Positions 27,642 to 37,037 of a stretch of DNA of 64,000 nt are shown piece by piece. How positions within the stretch are numbered: the stretch's first letter is position 1; each line of letters begins with the position of its first letter. The translations under genes and the position numbers were made by a program. Below the pieces are notes generated by a model. It saw nothing but the letters and a program-made list of their open reading frames with translations, was not told where the DNA came from and did not search any database. This DNA comes from Thermogemmata fonticola (GTDB lineage Bacteria > Planctomycetota > Planctomycetia > Gemmatales > Gemmataceae): NCBI RefSeq assembly GCF_013694095.1, contig NZ_JACEFB010000001.1, positions 806,001 to 870,000 of the forward strand. The letters are read 5' to 3'.

Positions 27642-30600
27642 TCATTTGTTAAGCACTTCATCGAGGTTGAGCAATTGGTTAGCAATCAAAGTCCAGGCAG
27701 CTAGTTCAGCGGCTTCAAGCCGGGGATCAGACTTATATTCTCCATAAGTGATCAGCTTTTTGGCCTCCTGCGGATTCTGGGTGTAGTAGGACCGCAAGTC
27801 CTGGAGGCTCTCCCGGAGCACCTGCACTTCGCGGGCTTCGAGCGGACGGCAGAGGACACGCCGAGCGATGAAGTCGAGGCGTGCCTCGTCCGCCGGATTG
27901 TACAGGAGCGCTTTTTCCGCTAGGACACGGGCGGCTTCGACAAACTGGACATCGTTGAGAGTGACCAGGGCCTGCAACGGGGTGTTAGTGCGTTCCCGAC
28001 GCACGCAACAGGTTTCCCGGTTCGGAGCGTTCAGGATTTCCATAGAAGCAGGAGGAGCAGCTCGCTTCCAGAAGGTGTACATACTCCGACGGTAGAGATT
28101 CTCGCCGCTGTCGCGCTTGTAGTTGCGGGTGTTGGAACCGATCATGGCCACGGCTTCCCAAACGCCATCGGGCTGATACGGCTTGACACTGGGTCCGCCG
28201 ATCTTGCGCACGAGTAGTCCGCTGGCGGCCAGGGCATAGTCCCGGATCATTTCCGCATCCATCCGGAAGCGCGGACCACGGGAAAGCAGGCGATTGTCCC
28301 GGTCTTTCTCCACTTTCTCCGGAGTCAGGACAGCGGCTTGGCGGTAGGTAGCGCTCGTTACGATGAGGCGGAAGAGCTTCTTGACATCCCAGCCGCTTTC
28401 TCGAAACTCAACGGCCAGCCAATCGAGCAATTCCGGGTGGCTGGGCAACTCGCCGGAGACTCCGAAGTCGCCGGTGGTTTTCACCAGACCTGTACCAAAC
28501 ACCTCTTGCCAGAAGCGATTCACGGTGACGCGGGCCATCAGCGGATGCTCCGGTCGGCAAAGCCATCGGGCCAAACCCAAACGATTGCGAGGTAAATCAG
28601 GGGGCATTGGCGGCAGCACGCGGGGAACATCGGCCTTCACCGGGTCTCGCCGTTTGTCGTACTCGCCGCGGAAGAGGATGTAGGCCATCGGTTCGCTATT
28701 CGGACGTTCTTGCATAATGTGGGCGACGGTTCCCCGTGCGCGGATGGCGGCCTCTTCCTGTTGCAAACGGGCCAATTGCTCCTGCATCTGCCGGGAAGGA
28801 GCATCGAAGGTCTGGAGCCACCAAGTGAACGCCTCCTGCATTTCCTGGGTGGTCCGTTGGGGTAGCGGTTTGCCCAGCACATCCGCGATGACTCCAGTGC
28901 GGGACAGTTGCATCACCTCCGCCGCATGTAGCGGGCGCGTGTAGATGCGGACATCTTCCAAACTGACATTGTCTAAGCGGCTCTGCCCTCCATGCCGTCC
29001 GTTGAGTGTGAGGGGCACGGGGGTACGGATCTCGCCTTGCACGACTTTTGTCGGGGTTACGACGCTTACCGGAACCACCGCGCCGTTGACGGAGATGGTC
29101 ACGCCTTCTGCCCGGCCCGTGCCGTCATAGGTAATCGTCAGGTGATTCCATTTGTTGTACGGCAGCGGATTGTTAGCCACGATCTTGATAGCATCATCTG
29201 GCCAGTTGTGAATAATGTGGATGCCCGGCCGTTCCCCTTCCAGCCAAACGTCCCAACCTCGATGCTGTTGGGAGGGATCCATCCGCGCCAGCACTGCCCC
29301 CGTGACATTTCGGCGGGACACCTTGATCCATAGAGAAACGGTGAACGGTTGCGTGCGGCCAAAGTCGCCAACATCTGGGATACTGGCCACACTGCCGCTT
29401 GCGCGAAAGGTCAACGCTTTGCCTCCGCGGGAACCAGCGCCCCACACGTAGCCGTCTCCCAAAGTTAGATGCCGGACCTGTCCACTGACGGCAAACGCCG
29501 CCTTAGTTCCCGCTCCTTCATTGAGCGGGGCATGCCAGTGCAGCCCTTCCAAAGGATTGCGGTTGAGCACTCCTTCCGGCGTCGCTGTTTGCCACCACTT
29601 ATCAAATTCCGGCTTCACCGCAGCCCGGCGCTGCTCCATCTGTTGCTTGACTGCCGCGATTTCCCTCTGAAGTTGGAAGTAACGCGGGCGATCCTCACGC
29701 CGGGGGACAGGTACCACCGGCGGCGTGTCCGGAATGTTGCCGTCCATCGCCCCCTGCGTGGTGTTGTTGAAAAACGCGGAGAGGGAGTAAAAATCCCGCA
29801 TCGTGAATGGATCGTACTTGTGATCGTGACAAACGGCGCAGTTGAGCGTCATTCCCATCCAAACCGTTGCAAAGGTTTCGGTGCGGTCCCGCGCGTAAAG
29901 CACGATATACTCTTCGGGAATCACTCCCCCTTCGTTGGTAGTAATGTTATTGCGTTGAAAGCCGGTCGCTATCAGTTGATCCAGCGTCGGATTGGGCAAC
30001 AGGTCTCCCGCGAGTTGTTCGATGGTAAACTGGTCGAAAGGCATGTTGGCGTTGAAGGCATCAATAACCCAATCCCGGTAGGCCCAGATTTCCCGGTAGT
30101 TGTCGAAGTGGATGCCATGGGTATCAGCGTATCGGGCATAGTCCAGCCAATAGCGGGCGCGGTGTTCGCCCCAATGGGGCGAAGCGAGCAGTTTATCTAC
30201 GTATTTCTCGTAGTAGTTCGGGTCGCGGTCCTGCACAAAAGCCTCGACCTCGGCAGGATCAGGCGGCAGGCCGGTCAAGTCTAAGGCTAATCGGCGTGCG
30301 AGTGTCCGCCGGTCGGCTTCCGGCGCGGGTTTGAGACCGCGTTTTTCCAGCTCCGCCAAAATGAAGTAATCGATCGGATTTTTCGGCCAACTCTTATCCT
30401 GGACAGCCGGGAGCGGCGGGCGTTGCGGCGGAATCAAGGACCAATGCGGTTGATACTCCGCCCCCTCAGCTATCCACCGCTTCAACAGCGCCTTCTGTTC
30501 TTCCGTGAGCTTCTTCTTGGAATTGGCCGGTGGCATCAAGCCTTCGCCATCCGAGGCGTAGATGCGATGGATCAACTCACTTTGATCTGGCTTGCCGGGA

Positions 30601-31016
30601 ACGATCGCTCCCCCCGCGATGGCATCCTCCCGCCGGTCAAGACGCAAATCCGCCTTGCGTGCCGCACTATCCGGACCGTGACAAGCAAAGCAATTCTCGG
30701 CCAAAATGGGACGAATATCCCGGTTGTATTGCAATCGGCCTGGTGTGAAAGCATTGAGTCCCTGCGCGGGTGCAGCCACTGCTGGCCCCGAGGCCGGCGG
30801 ACCCAAAGATGCAGGAGATGGCGCCGCGGCGGTTCGGGCTGAAGCTCCGGCTTGAACCCAGGTGCTCGCCACAAAGGGAACCACAGCCGAGGCAGCAGAT
30901 GCCTCAGTGGGAGATCGTCCGCTAGCTTCACTTGCGACTAGCAGGAAGCATCCTAACACCCCTGCTCCCGCAATACCTCCCACTCCTATCAACAACCTGG
31001 ATAGACGCCGGTTCAT
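27642..31016 (-). CDS. PSD1-type protein: PSCyt1, DUF1549, LamG-like and DUF1553 domains
   Basis: Large exported protein of 1124 residues. An N-terminal membrane anchor (LLIGVGGIAGAGVLGCFLL) is followed by a low-complexity linker and a planctomycete cytochrome domain with the haem motif CFACH at 109-113. A DUF1549 domain (about 190-410) comes next, then a LamG/concanavalin-like domain (about 490-690, FTVSLWIKVSRRNVTGAVLA) and a DUF1553 domain (about 800-1090). The ATG at 31016 begins the signal segment; an in-frame start at 31088 would add 24 residues. It lies 78 bp upstream of the DUF1501 gene. The LamG part suggests carbohydrate binding. The function of the family is unproven. Confidence 0.93.
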   Translation of the reverse strand: MNRRLSRLLIGVGGIAGAGVLGCFLLVASEASGRSPTEASAASAVVPFVASTWVQAGASARTAAAPSPASLGPPASGPAVAAPAQGLNAFTPGRLQYNRDIRPILAENCFACHGPDSAARKADLRLDRREDAIAGGAIVPGKPDQSELIHRIYASDGEGLMPPANSKKKLTEEQKALLKRWIAEGAEYQPHWSLIPPQRPPLPAVQDKSWPKNPIDYFILAELEKRGLKPAPEADRRTLARRLALDLTGLPPDPAEVEAFVQDRDPNYYEKYVDKLLASPHWGEHRARYWLDYARYADTHGIHFDNYREIWAYRDWVIDAFNANMPFDQFTIEQLAGDLLPNPTLDQLIATGFQRNNITTNEGGVIPEEYIVLYARDRTETFATVWMGMTLNCAVCHDHKYDPFTMRDFYSLSAFFNNTTQGAMDGNIPDTPPVVPVPRREDRPRYFQLQREIAAVKQQMEQRRAAVKPEFDKWWQTATPEGVLNRNPLEGLHWHAPLNEGAGTKAAFAVSGQVRHLTLGDGYVWGAGSRGGKALTFRASGSVASIPDVGDFGRTQPFTVSLWIKVSRRNVTGAVLARMDPSQQHRGWDVWLEGERPGIHIIHNWPDDAIKIVANNPLPYNKWNHLTITYDGTGRAEGVTISVNGAVVPVSVVTPTKVVQGEIRTPVPLTLNGRHGGQSRLDNVSLEDVRIYTRPLHAAEVMQLSRTGVIADVLGKPLPQRTTQEMQEAFTWWLQTFDAPSRQMQEQLARLQQEEAAIRARGTVAHIMQERPNSEPMAYILFRGEYDKRRDPVKADVPRVLPPMPPDLPRNRLGLARWLCRPEHPLMARVTVNRFWQEVFGTGLVKTTGDFGVSGELPSHPELLDWLAVEFRESGWDVKKLFRLIVTSATYRQAAVLTPEKVEKDRDNRLLSRGPRFRMDAEMIRDYALAASGLLVRKIGGPSVKPYQPDGVWEAVAMIGSNTRNYKRDSGENLYRRSMYTFWKRAAPPASMEILNAPNRETCCVRRERTNTPLQALVTLNDVQFVEAARVLAEKALLYNPADEARLDFIARRVLCRPLEAREVQVLRESLQDLRSYYTQNPQEAKKLITYGEYKSDPRLEAAELAAWTLIANQLLNLDEVLNK

Positions 31017-31454
31017 CGCTGGAATACCTCGCTGTGTGGGTTCAACATCGCGGGTAGTCGCACACCCAAACTTTACGACCTTACACACACCCTACATACC
31101 ACACCCGAAACGACAGTTGTGGCTTACGAAGCTACCGGAATTCCCCATTCTCCTAATTGGCAGCGTGGGATTCCTCCAGGTGGAGATTTTCGGCGGGAAT
31201 CCATCAGTGAGGCGGGAAAAATTACTCTCAATCACTACGTATTCTATGGCGCAACTTGGACCCCGCAATGGGAAAATTACTCAAAAAGATGCAAGGAACC
31301 TGCGACGGAGACCTTCCTAAGCGATCGACGCTGCTGTTTTGCACTTTGGACTGCCCGATGTCCCACTCCCACATTCACAGCCATGGCACCAAAAGAGCAC
31401 CAATCTGTTGATGCCTCGAACTTCTCGCAGTTGATACCCCGGAGCGGTAGCGGA
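31017..31454. other. Intergenic region upstream of the PSD1 gene
   Basis: About 440 bp with open frames but no start-plus-ribosome-site pair that I find convincing, so I call no gene here. It should contain the promoter of the PSD1-DUF1501 pair. Confidence 0.4.
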
Positions 31455-31850
31455 CTACTCGTTCTTTTTCTTCCGGCGACGGGTCGTGTTGCTACTCTGA
31501 CCCCGACGACTTCGGCTTCGCTGGGAAGATGAGGGGGAATTAGACGAAGCTTCCGCCGACTTCTCGGAATCGAATTTCGCATCTGAGGTTGATTTTGACG
31601 AATCGTCCTCGGATGAAGAGGTCATGGAGCTTCCCGCCCTTCGAGCTTGAATGCGTTTGCTAATTTCATCGGCTATATACTTACCTAGCAGATTCCCAAG
31701 CTCTACATCTTCCGTTCGCACTACCAAATCAATCAAAACATTGAGAGGGAAAGTAATAATTTTTTCTTCCAATAACCTTTGCCCTATTTGTGATCCACTA
31801 GTCAATGCGAATTTCAAAATATATGCTGTCTCGTAAATCTCCTCACGCAT
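31455..31850 (-). CDS. Orphan protein with Ser/Arg/Lys-rich tail
   Basis: Protein of 131 residues that I do not recognise. Residues 1-70 are hydrophobic/amphipathic and helical in look (YETAYILKFALTSGSQIGQR, FPLNVLIDLVVRT). Residues 71-131 are a disordered tail of Ser, Asp, Glu, Arg and Lys that ends RRRKKKNE. The start at 31850 is firm: GGAGG lies eight bases upstream. The first half of the gene is visibly richer in A+T than its neighbours, as is the non-coding DNA upstream, so the gene may have come from elsewhere. A basic tail of this kind could bind nucleic acid or be a membrane-proximal tether, but nothing supports one choice. Confidence 0.65.
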   Translation of the reverse strand: MREEIYETAYILKFALTSGSQIGQRLLEEKIITFPLNVLIDLVVRTEDVELGNLLGKYIADEISKRIQARRAGSSMTSSSEDDSSKSTSDAKFDSEKSAEASSNSPSSSQRSRSRRGQSSNTTRRRKKKNE

Positions 31851-32279
31851 TGTTTGTCCTCCAAAAGCACAAAAGCCCTTACATTCCCATTGGGATTGCG
31901 TTTCTTACACCATCAAATTCTCTGACCCCTTACAGTACTATTTGCGGTTACTGGATCAGGTTCATTACCGCAAACTCGGCGTATGTTATTGACAAAATTA
32001 GACGTTTTCTCGCTCTGTCGTCATAAAACCCAACTTAGAACAAATAATTTTCCGCTGTGAGACTTCGCCTAAGCACGGGGATACCCACACGGTGATTGTA
32101 CCTACCCCCGTCAGGCAAATGCAAGCATGGATCTGACTCGCAAACCATCATAGGCCTCTCGAAGCCTGAAATGTGCGGCGGGAGGCAGGGCCATGTCAGA
32201 CTCTATGGGCGTTTCCAGTCGCTTGGCGGTCGCTCTCCAATGGAACGTTCCGGCCAGCGGGGTCTCCAAATACTAGCAA

Positions 32280-32290
32280 CTCGCCGCTGG
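32280..32290 (+). repeat. 11-bp direct repeat, left of copy B
   Basis: CTCGCCGCTGG, identical to 32393-32403 on the other side of the 98-bp element; probably a target-site duplication. Confidence 0.7.
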
Positions 32291-32291
32291 G

Positions 32292-32389
32292 TGCAACCAA
32301 ATTCTCTGGGGGTTCCCTGCCGGGCAGCTTCGCTAGTGTGGGGAAACACCTCGCGGGTTCAGCCCCCACCCCCAGAGAATCTAGGTACA
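32292..32389 (-). repeat. 98-bp MITE-like repeat, copy B
   Basis: Inverted copy of the element at 17677-17774, identical at 90 of 98 positions. Its ends pair as an imperfect terminal inverted repeat (18 of 22 bases). It is flanked by the 11-bp direct repeat CTCGCCGCTGG at 32280-32290 and 32393-32403, the pattern left by transposition. There is no transposase gene in the window, so the element would be non-autonomous. It lies 140 bp upstream of the GT39-like start used here. Confidence 0.8.
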
Positions 32390-32392
32390 CCC

Positions 32393-32403
32393 CTCGCCGC
32401 TGG
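32393..32403 (+). repeat. 11-bp direct repeat, right of copy B
   Basis: CTCGCCGCTGG, the second copy of the sequence at 32280-32290. Confidence 0.7.
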
Positions 32404-32529
32404 AATTGACAGTTTCCCCTTGCAGCCGAGTAACCGTTGCTGGTAATGTGCCAAGCTCGCGAGAGGTTGTTTGATCCACTGAGGAGAATGCTTTATCCAC
32501 TTATATTGCTGGGATCGGAGCCAAGGGTG

Positions 32530-34095
32530 ATGCACAATATCGATCAGGGCAAGTCAAATTTGTTGACATGGCGGAACTCCAAGAGTCCGCGACTATGGTA
32601 TGCAATGATACTGCAACAACCTATATTCTGGATTATTGTATCTTTATGTATAGGTGCAATACTGCGCACTCTAATGTATCTATCGGATCGATGTTTATGG
32701 ATTGATGAGTGTATGCTCGCACTGAACATTGCCACGCGTTCTTGGTCCGGCCTACTAGAACCCTTGGAGTGGAATCAGGGGGCACCTCTAGGGTACTTGC
32801 TTCTCGTGAAAGGCATCACGCAATGGGCAGGGATATCGGAAGGATCGCTGCGGAGCGTGTCCTTTCTCTGTTCGTTAGCAAGCCTGGCCGGTTTTGCGGT
32901 GTTGTCCTGGCGATTGTTACCCCCATGGGCGGCAGTGGGAGCGATCGCCTTGTACTCCATTAGTCCTGGCCTGGTGAGCTATGCAGGAGAATGCAAGCAA
33001 TATGCATGTGACACCGTCGTGACAGTAGGATTACTGCTACTGGCGGAGCGACTCCAACGCCACGGGTCTTGGCACGCCATGCTGGGTATGGCCTTGGGAG
33101 GGATGGCGGCCCTATGGTTCTCACACCCGGCGGCATTCGTATTGGCCGGCATCGGCGTTTCATTTTTGATTCAGACAGTGCATCAGAAACAAGTCCGCCG
33201 GTTTTTATCTCTCGCACTTATGGGCCTGAGCTGGATGATGAGCTTCAGCGTGTTGTACTTCCTCCATCTTCGCTATCTCGCCCACAACGATTATCTGCAA
33301 CGATACTGGCAGGAACATTTTTTGCCTCTAACAGGATTGGGAACTGTCAACTGGTTATGGGATCATGGACTAGGTTGGTGTGCGGTCACTGTGGGAAGCA
33401 GCGGTGCGCTTGTAGGTGGGGGTTTGGCGATTTGGGGTGCCATCGTGCTGGGGCGAACGCGACGGGAATGGACGATTCTGGTTGTGGGAGTCGTGGGAGC
33501 GGCCCTTGTGGCAGCCGCTGGCCATCGATATCCTTTAGCAGGGCGAATGGTCCTATTTCTGACCCCGCTCCTCATTCTCCTGATGGCGGCAGGAGGATGG
33601 AGTATCTGGAGGATGTGCACTCCGCAGGCGAGCCTCATCGCCGCCTTTTTGCTTGTAACAGTACTGCTCTCAGCAGCAAGCCAGAGTTTTCGCGAGTGCC
33701 GCCGTCCGAGCCGCTCCGAGGAGATACGTCCCCTGCTGGAAGTTGTACGCCAGCAATGGCGCAACGGGGACAAGGTTTTGGTCCTGCGGTCGGCGTTGCC
33801 CGCCTTTCTCTTCTACACCCATGAGACACCGTTTCCACCCGGTGTCGTCTGGGCTAATTCTGAACGCTTCATCGGTGGTCAGGCATGGGAACAATGGCAG
33901 AGACTGCGTACCAGCGCTCGTCTTTGGGTCCTTGCAAGTCATTACCGCTCGGAAGAAGAAGCGGTGATCCGCACCTTGGCCGAAGGCACAGCTCACCTCG
34001 TCGGCGAGTGGCACGAATCGGGTGCTTGGCTCCGCTGTTACGTTCCCGGCTGCCCCGTCCAGGAATCGCCGGCGCTCGGGAAAGATGCTCAGTAA
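32530..34095 (+). CDS. Membrane glycosyltransferase of the GT39/ArnT-like type
   Basis: Integral membrane protein of 521 residues with about ten hydrophobic segments, the first near IFWIIVSLCIGAILRTLMYL. Straight after the first segment is LWIDECMLALNI, which matches the acidic DE-type motif in the first periplasmic loop of protein O-mannosyltransferase and ArnT-like enzymes. These use polyprenyl-phosphate sugars to glycosylate lipids or proteins outside the membrane. The C-terminal part is soluble (TSARLWVLASHYRSEEEA). The start is uncertain: the ATG at 32530 has GGAG nine bases upstream, while ATGs at 32488 and 32446 and a TTG at 32437 are also in frame. Copy B of the 98-bp repeat lies just upstream. 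No acceptor is known. Confidence 0.8.
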   Translation: MHNIDQGKSNLLTWRNSKSPRLWYAMILQQPIFWIIVSLCIGAILRTLMYLSDRCLWIDECMLALNIATRSWSGLLEPLEWNQGAPLGYLLLVKGITQWAGISEGSLRSVSFLCSLASLAGFAVLSWRLLPPWAAVGAIALYSISPGLVSYAGECKQYACDTVVTVGLLLLAERLQRHGSWHAMLGMALGGMAALWFSHPAAFVLAGIGVSFLIQTVHQKQVRRFLSLALMGLSWMMSFSVLYFLHLRYLAHNDYLQRYWQEHFLPLTGLGTVNWLWDHGLGWCAVTVGSSGALVGGGLAIWGAIVLGRTRREWTILVVGVVGAALVAAAGHRYPLAGRMVLFLTPLLILLMAAGGWSIWRMCTPQASLIAAFLLVTVLLSAASQSFRECRRPSRSEEIRPLLEVVRQQWRNGDKVLVLRSALPAFLFYTHETPFPPGVVWANSERFIGGQAWEQWQRLRTSARLWVLASHYRSEEEAVIRTLAEGTAHLVGEWHESGAWLRCYVPGCPVQESPALGKDAQ

Positions 34096-34249
34096 CAACA
34101 GCAGGGACGGTTCAGCGGATCATGCAGACGGTATCAGGGATGCCTGTCATCGCCAAGTGGTTTTGCTATAGCATTCCGCTTGCAGCATTTTGCCTTCACG
34201 ACTAAGGTCAATATAGGGGCGAGTCCCCCCTTGATCTGGAGCGAGCCTC

Positions 34250-35044
34250 ATGAAGCGAAAGTCTCGAAGCCGGCGGGAGTTCTTGCAGGATGCGGTGTGT
34301 AGCGGTCTGGCCCTGTGGGGCCTGGCGAGCACGAAATCCACCTGCACGGCTCAGATCCTGGATGAAAGAAAGATCAATCGTAATGAAAGAAGGATCGATC
34401 CCATTGAACTCCCTTTGGACAAGCCGGGCGTTTGGACATTGCATTTCCGGTATAAGCCGATCCGCATTGCGAATCTGGAAATCTTCGAAGCCGGCGGACG
34501 ATTGACCCAAGCGACTGTTTGGTACCTCTGGTACCAAGTGTACAACATGAGTGGGGAACCGCAGGTTTTCTTTCCAGAGTTTGAGCTGGTTACCAAAGAC
34601 TTGAACACTTCCCATCTCGATGAAATCCATCCCTATTTGGTTGCCCAAATCGATCGGATCGAGAACCCCACGCGGGAACCCCGGCTCAGGGTCCATTCGA
34701 GCATCGAAATCTCAAAACGTCCGATCCCGCCGAGCAAGCCGGATGCGATTCCGATCACAGTAACTGGAGTTGCCGTTTGGACGAACATGCAACGACGGGC
34801 ACCGGGAACCAACCGCTTCAGTGTGTATATCTCCGGTTTGTCGAATGGCCTTGCTGTAGAAGAGTCGCCAACGGGGGAGCGGATCATCAAACGGAAGACC
34901 CTGCAAATCAACTTTGTCAGGCCCACCGATGACCAACGCCAACGCACCGGCGACATCATACCCGATGAAATGACTGGTCCGGCAGAACAATGGATTTACC
35001 GCTCAGCCAGTGTAATCCGCAAGGAAAAGAAGAAGGCGGATTGA
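34250..35044 (+). CDS. Tat-exported protein of unknown function
   Basis: Protein of 264 residues with a Tat-type signal (SRREFLQDAVCSGLALWG), so it should be exported folded. The body is beta-rich (VWTLHFRYKPIRIANLEI, TVWYLWYQVYN, FSVYISGLSNGLAVE) and resembles a single immunoglobulin-like or jelly-roll unit; it has no enzyme motif that I recognise. The ATG at 34250 has GGAG eight bases upstream. It follows the GT39-like gene after about 150 bp on the same strand, so an acceptor or partner role in that glycan step is possible but not shown. Confidence 0.75.
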   Translation: MKRKSRSRREFLQDAVCSGLALWGLASTKSTCTAQILDERKINRNERRIDPIELPLDKPGVWTLHFRYKPIRIANLEIFEAGGRLTQATVWYLWYQVYNMSGEPQVFFPEFELVTKDLNTSHLDEIHPYLVAQIDRIENPTREPRLRVHSSIEISKRPIPPSKPDAIPITVTGVAVWTNMQRRAPGTNRFSVYISGLSNGLAVEESPTGERIIKRKTLQINFVRPTDDQRQRTGDIIPDEMTGPAEQWIYRSASVIRKEKKKAD

Positions 35045-35259
35045 CAGCCAACCGATGTTTTTAAGGTTTGGTTTTATCTAAGCCCCCTGGACCTTGGCAC
35101 GGCAATTTTCCATTTCCTGCACCGGATTCTTTCCATCTCGGCGCGCAGTGACCAATGGCCCTTCTCCCGCTGCTAAGTTAGTGCAGTCCATCCCTACCCC
35201 TCGGCTTGCAGTTGCATGCTGCAAAGCTTCCAAGGAAAGGGGACATTAAGAGACGACGG

Positions 35260-36573
35260 TCAAAAGTTTGGCTGAGGAAAAGGCGACTCCAGCACCTTCC
35301 GTGCGATCAGCAGGCATGGCTTTTGTGTATCCTCGGTCAGGAGCAGGAAAACGCCCTCCGAGGTTGCGACTGACAGTCGGAAGCTCCGCAGAATCTGTTG
35401 GCAGTGCTTGTCCCACAATGCGGCATCGAGAGGGGAACCACACTGTACGACCGTCACGGAGGTGAAGGCAGATTGTTTCAGCGTGCGGCGCAGGTGGCGC
35501 AGGTCCGCCGGCAACCGTTCGAGAACCTGATAAGTGTCAGCAAACGGTGTTGTCACTGGACGGTCAGCGGTCAGGAGAGTGGTCCGAGGATGGAGGCGGG
35601 CGGCACCCAAGCGCTCGCGGAGCAAATCGAGAAGTCCAGCGCGAACTACAGCAGGCGAAGGATGATAAACATAGTTCGCCAGGGGACCATAGACCGGTGA
35701 CGGCAAGGGGCCGCTCGCGGATAAAGAGGCTATAAGAGGTCGAGGGGGCTTAGGTGCCTCCGTTTCCCTGGCATCAGCAACCGGCGTGTGTGCCACTTCC
35801 GGATCGGGCAGCACAAGGGTAGCACGACGTTCACAGCTTCGCAATGGTCCAAACCACAGGACACATTCCTTTAGCTCCCCTCCCGCAGCAATAAATTCGA
35901 TTTCCGCCTCGGAACGATATGCTTCGACCGCAGAAAGCGGAAGACCAGGAGCCAACTTGATTCCCCACGGACGCGATGTTCCCCAGCGGGACATCAGAAC
36001 GGATAAGGGCGGTTGATAATCGTCAGGATGGAGGTGACGCTGGTGGTTTCTCCGACGATCGGGGTCGATCCAAAGGGCCACCGACTCCGACGCCCGTTGA
36101 GACCAGGACAAGCAATCGGCGAGCTTAGCCCTGACGCGGGAATCCATGTTCCAAGCGGCTGCGTTGGCTTGGGTCAGAGCAACTCGCAGAGGGTCTTGAT
36201 CGATAGCCTCGACGAAGCGGCCAGTCATAGCCAGAGCTAATGCATCAGCTCCCAAGCCACAGGTCAAATCCGCTACCATCGGATATCCGGTGTATCGGCT
36301 GGCACGATAAAGAGCGATTTTCTCGCCACTGGCTTGTTCCAGAGCTTCACGTGTCGCATAAAGACGTTTCCACCAGGTGGGAAATTTCTGCCGGGCTTGT
36401 TGCCGGAGGCATGCCGTTTCCAACGCCGCCTTGGCTAAATCCGGCCGATAGCGCTTCTGTAGTGTCGCTAAACACCGGAGGAGGGACAACCGCGTCGGTT
36501 CCAGTGCTTCGGCGTCCGCAAGAGCAGCTTGACCCTCAGTTTGCAGCAGCGCCTGAAATGTCTTCAGGTCCAT
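35260..36573 (-). CDS. Class I SAM-dependent methyltransferase with THUMP-like domain
   Basis: Protein of 437 residues. The Rossmann-type methyltransferase domain has the SAM loop VADLTCGLGADAL near 100-115 and the acidic VEAIDQDPLRVALTQANAAA after it. The C-terminal part matches the THUMP-like domain (VVQCGSPLDAALWD, LLTEDTQKPCLLIARKV) found in a family related to RNA-modifying enzymes. The substrate is unknown, although an RNA base is likely from the family. The start at 36573 has a weak ribosome site. It is convergent with the Tat-exported gene and divergent from the 55-residue gene at 36870. Confidence 0.87.
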   Translation of the reverse strand: MDLKTFQALLQTEGQAALADAEALEPTRLSLLRCLATLQKRYRPDLAKAALETACLRQQARQKFPTWWKRLYATREALEQASGEKIALYRASRYTGYPMVADLTCGLGADALALAMTGRFVEAIDQDPLRVALTQANAAAWNMDSRVRAKLADCLSWSQRASESVALWIDPDRRRNHQRHLHPDDYQPPLSVLMSRWGTSRPWGIKLAPGLPLSAVEAYRSEAEIEFIAAGGELKECVLWFGPLRSCERRATLVLPDPEVAHTPVADARETEAPKPPRPLIASLSASGPLPSPVYGPLANYVYHPSPAVVRAGLLDLLRERLGAARLHPRTTLLTADRPVTTPFADTYQVLERLPADLRHLRRTLKQSAFTSVTVVQCGSPLDAALWDKHCQQILRSFRLSVATSEGVFLLLTEDTQKPCLLIARKVLESPFPQPNF

Positions 36574-36869
36574 TATGAATACACCAGCCGATTTCCATTA
36601 TGCCTCCTCAAGGGGAGAACCTGTCGTCCTCGGTCATTCCCCAAAGGTACGGTAAAGGGCTTCGTCCTAGCTCGTGATCCGGGGAACACAATAGGAGTAG
36701 TTTTTGGGCCGGTATGTCCCATCCCCCCTCGTCAGCGGCCTAGCCGTTTCTAACCTATGATCATATCCCTGAACCACGCGATGAAGGAGCCGAGTGTCGA
36801 TTCCCCCTCCCAGTGAAACGTAACGGAAACGCGTGATCGTATATTTCAACTAGCTAGAAAGGAGCAGCT

Positions 36870-37037
36870 ATGGGTAATCCCGCAGGTGTACGACGCAAGC
36901 AGCGGTTGAAGCGAAGGAAGCGGTACGAGCAACGACTAGGTCCTGGTGCCTATCTCCCCAAGGCACTCCGGGAGAAATGGCAGCAAGAACATAAGTCCGA
37001 CCCACCACCCTCGGATCGCACACCGGAAGCCAAATGA
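36870..37037 (+). CDS. Small basic protein, 55 residues
   Basis: A short gene with the strong ribosome site AAAGGAG just before its ATG. It encodes 55 residues: a strongly basic N-terminal half (VRRKQRLKRRKRYEQRLGPG) and a C-terminal half with YLPKALREKW and a Pro/Ser/Asp tail. Such a sequence would suit binding to rRNA or other nucleic acid, but I cannot name the family. It lies divergent from the methyltransferase gene and about 150 bp before the convergent tsaD gene. Confidence 0.7.
   Translation: MGNPAGVRRKQRLKRRKRYEQRLGPGAYLPKALREKWQQEHKSDPPPSDRTPEAK

Larger units (their letters stand above)
31851..32529. other. AT-richer divergent region with repeat copy B
   Basis: Between the divergent orphan gene and the GT39-like gene. 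The first 200 bp are AT-rich. It contains repeat copy B at 32292-32389 with its 11-bp flanking direct repeats. No coding region is supported here. Confidence 0.6.

Noticed and set aside
31119-31532. Plus-strand open frame opposite the orphan gene
   Set aside because: Overlaps a gene with a firm ribosome site and gives a protein without any recognisable features.
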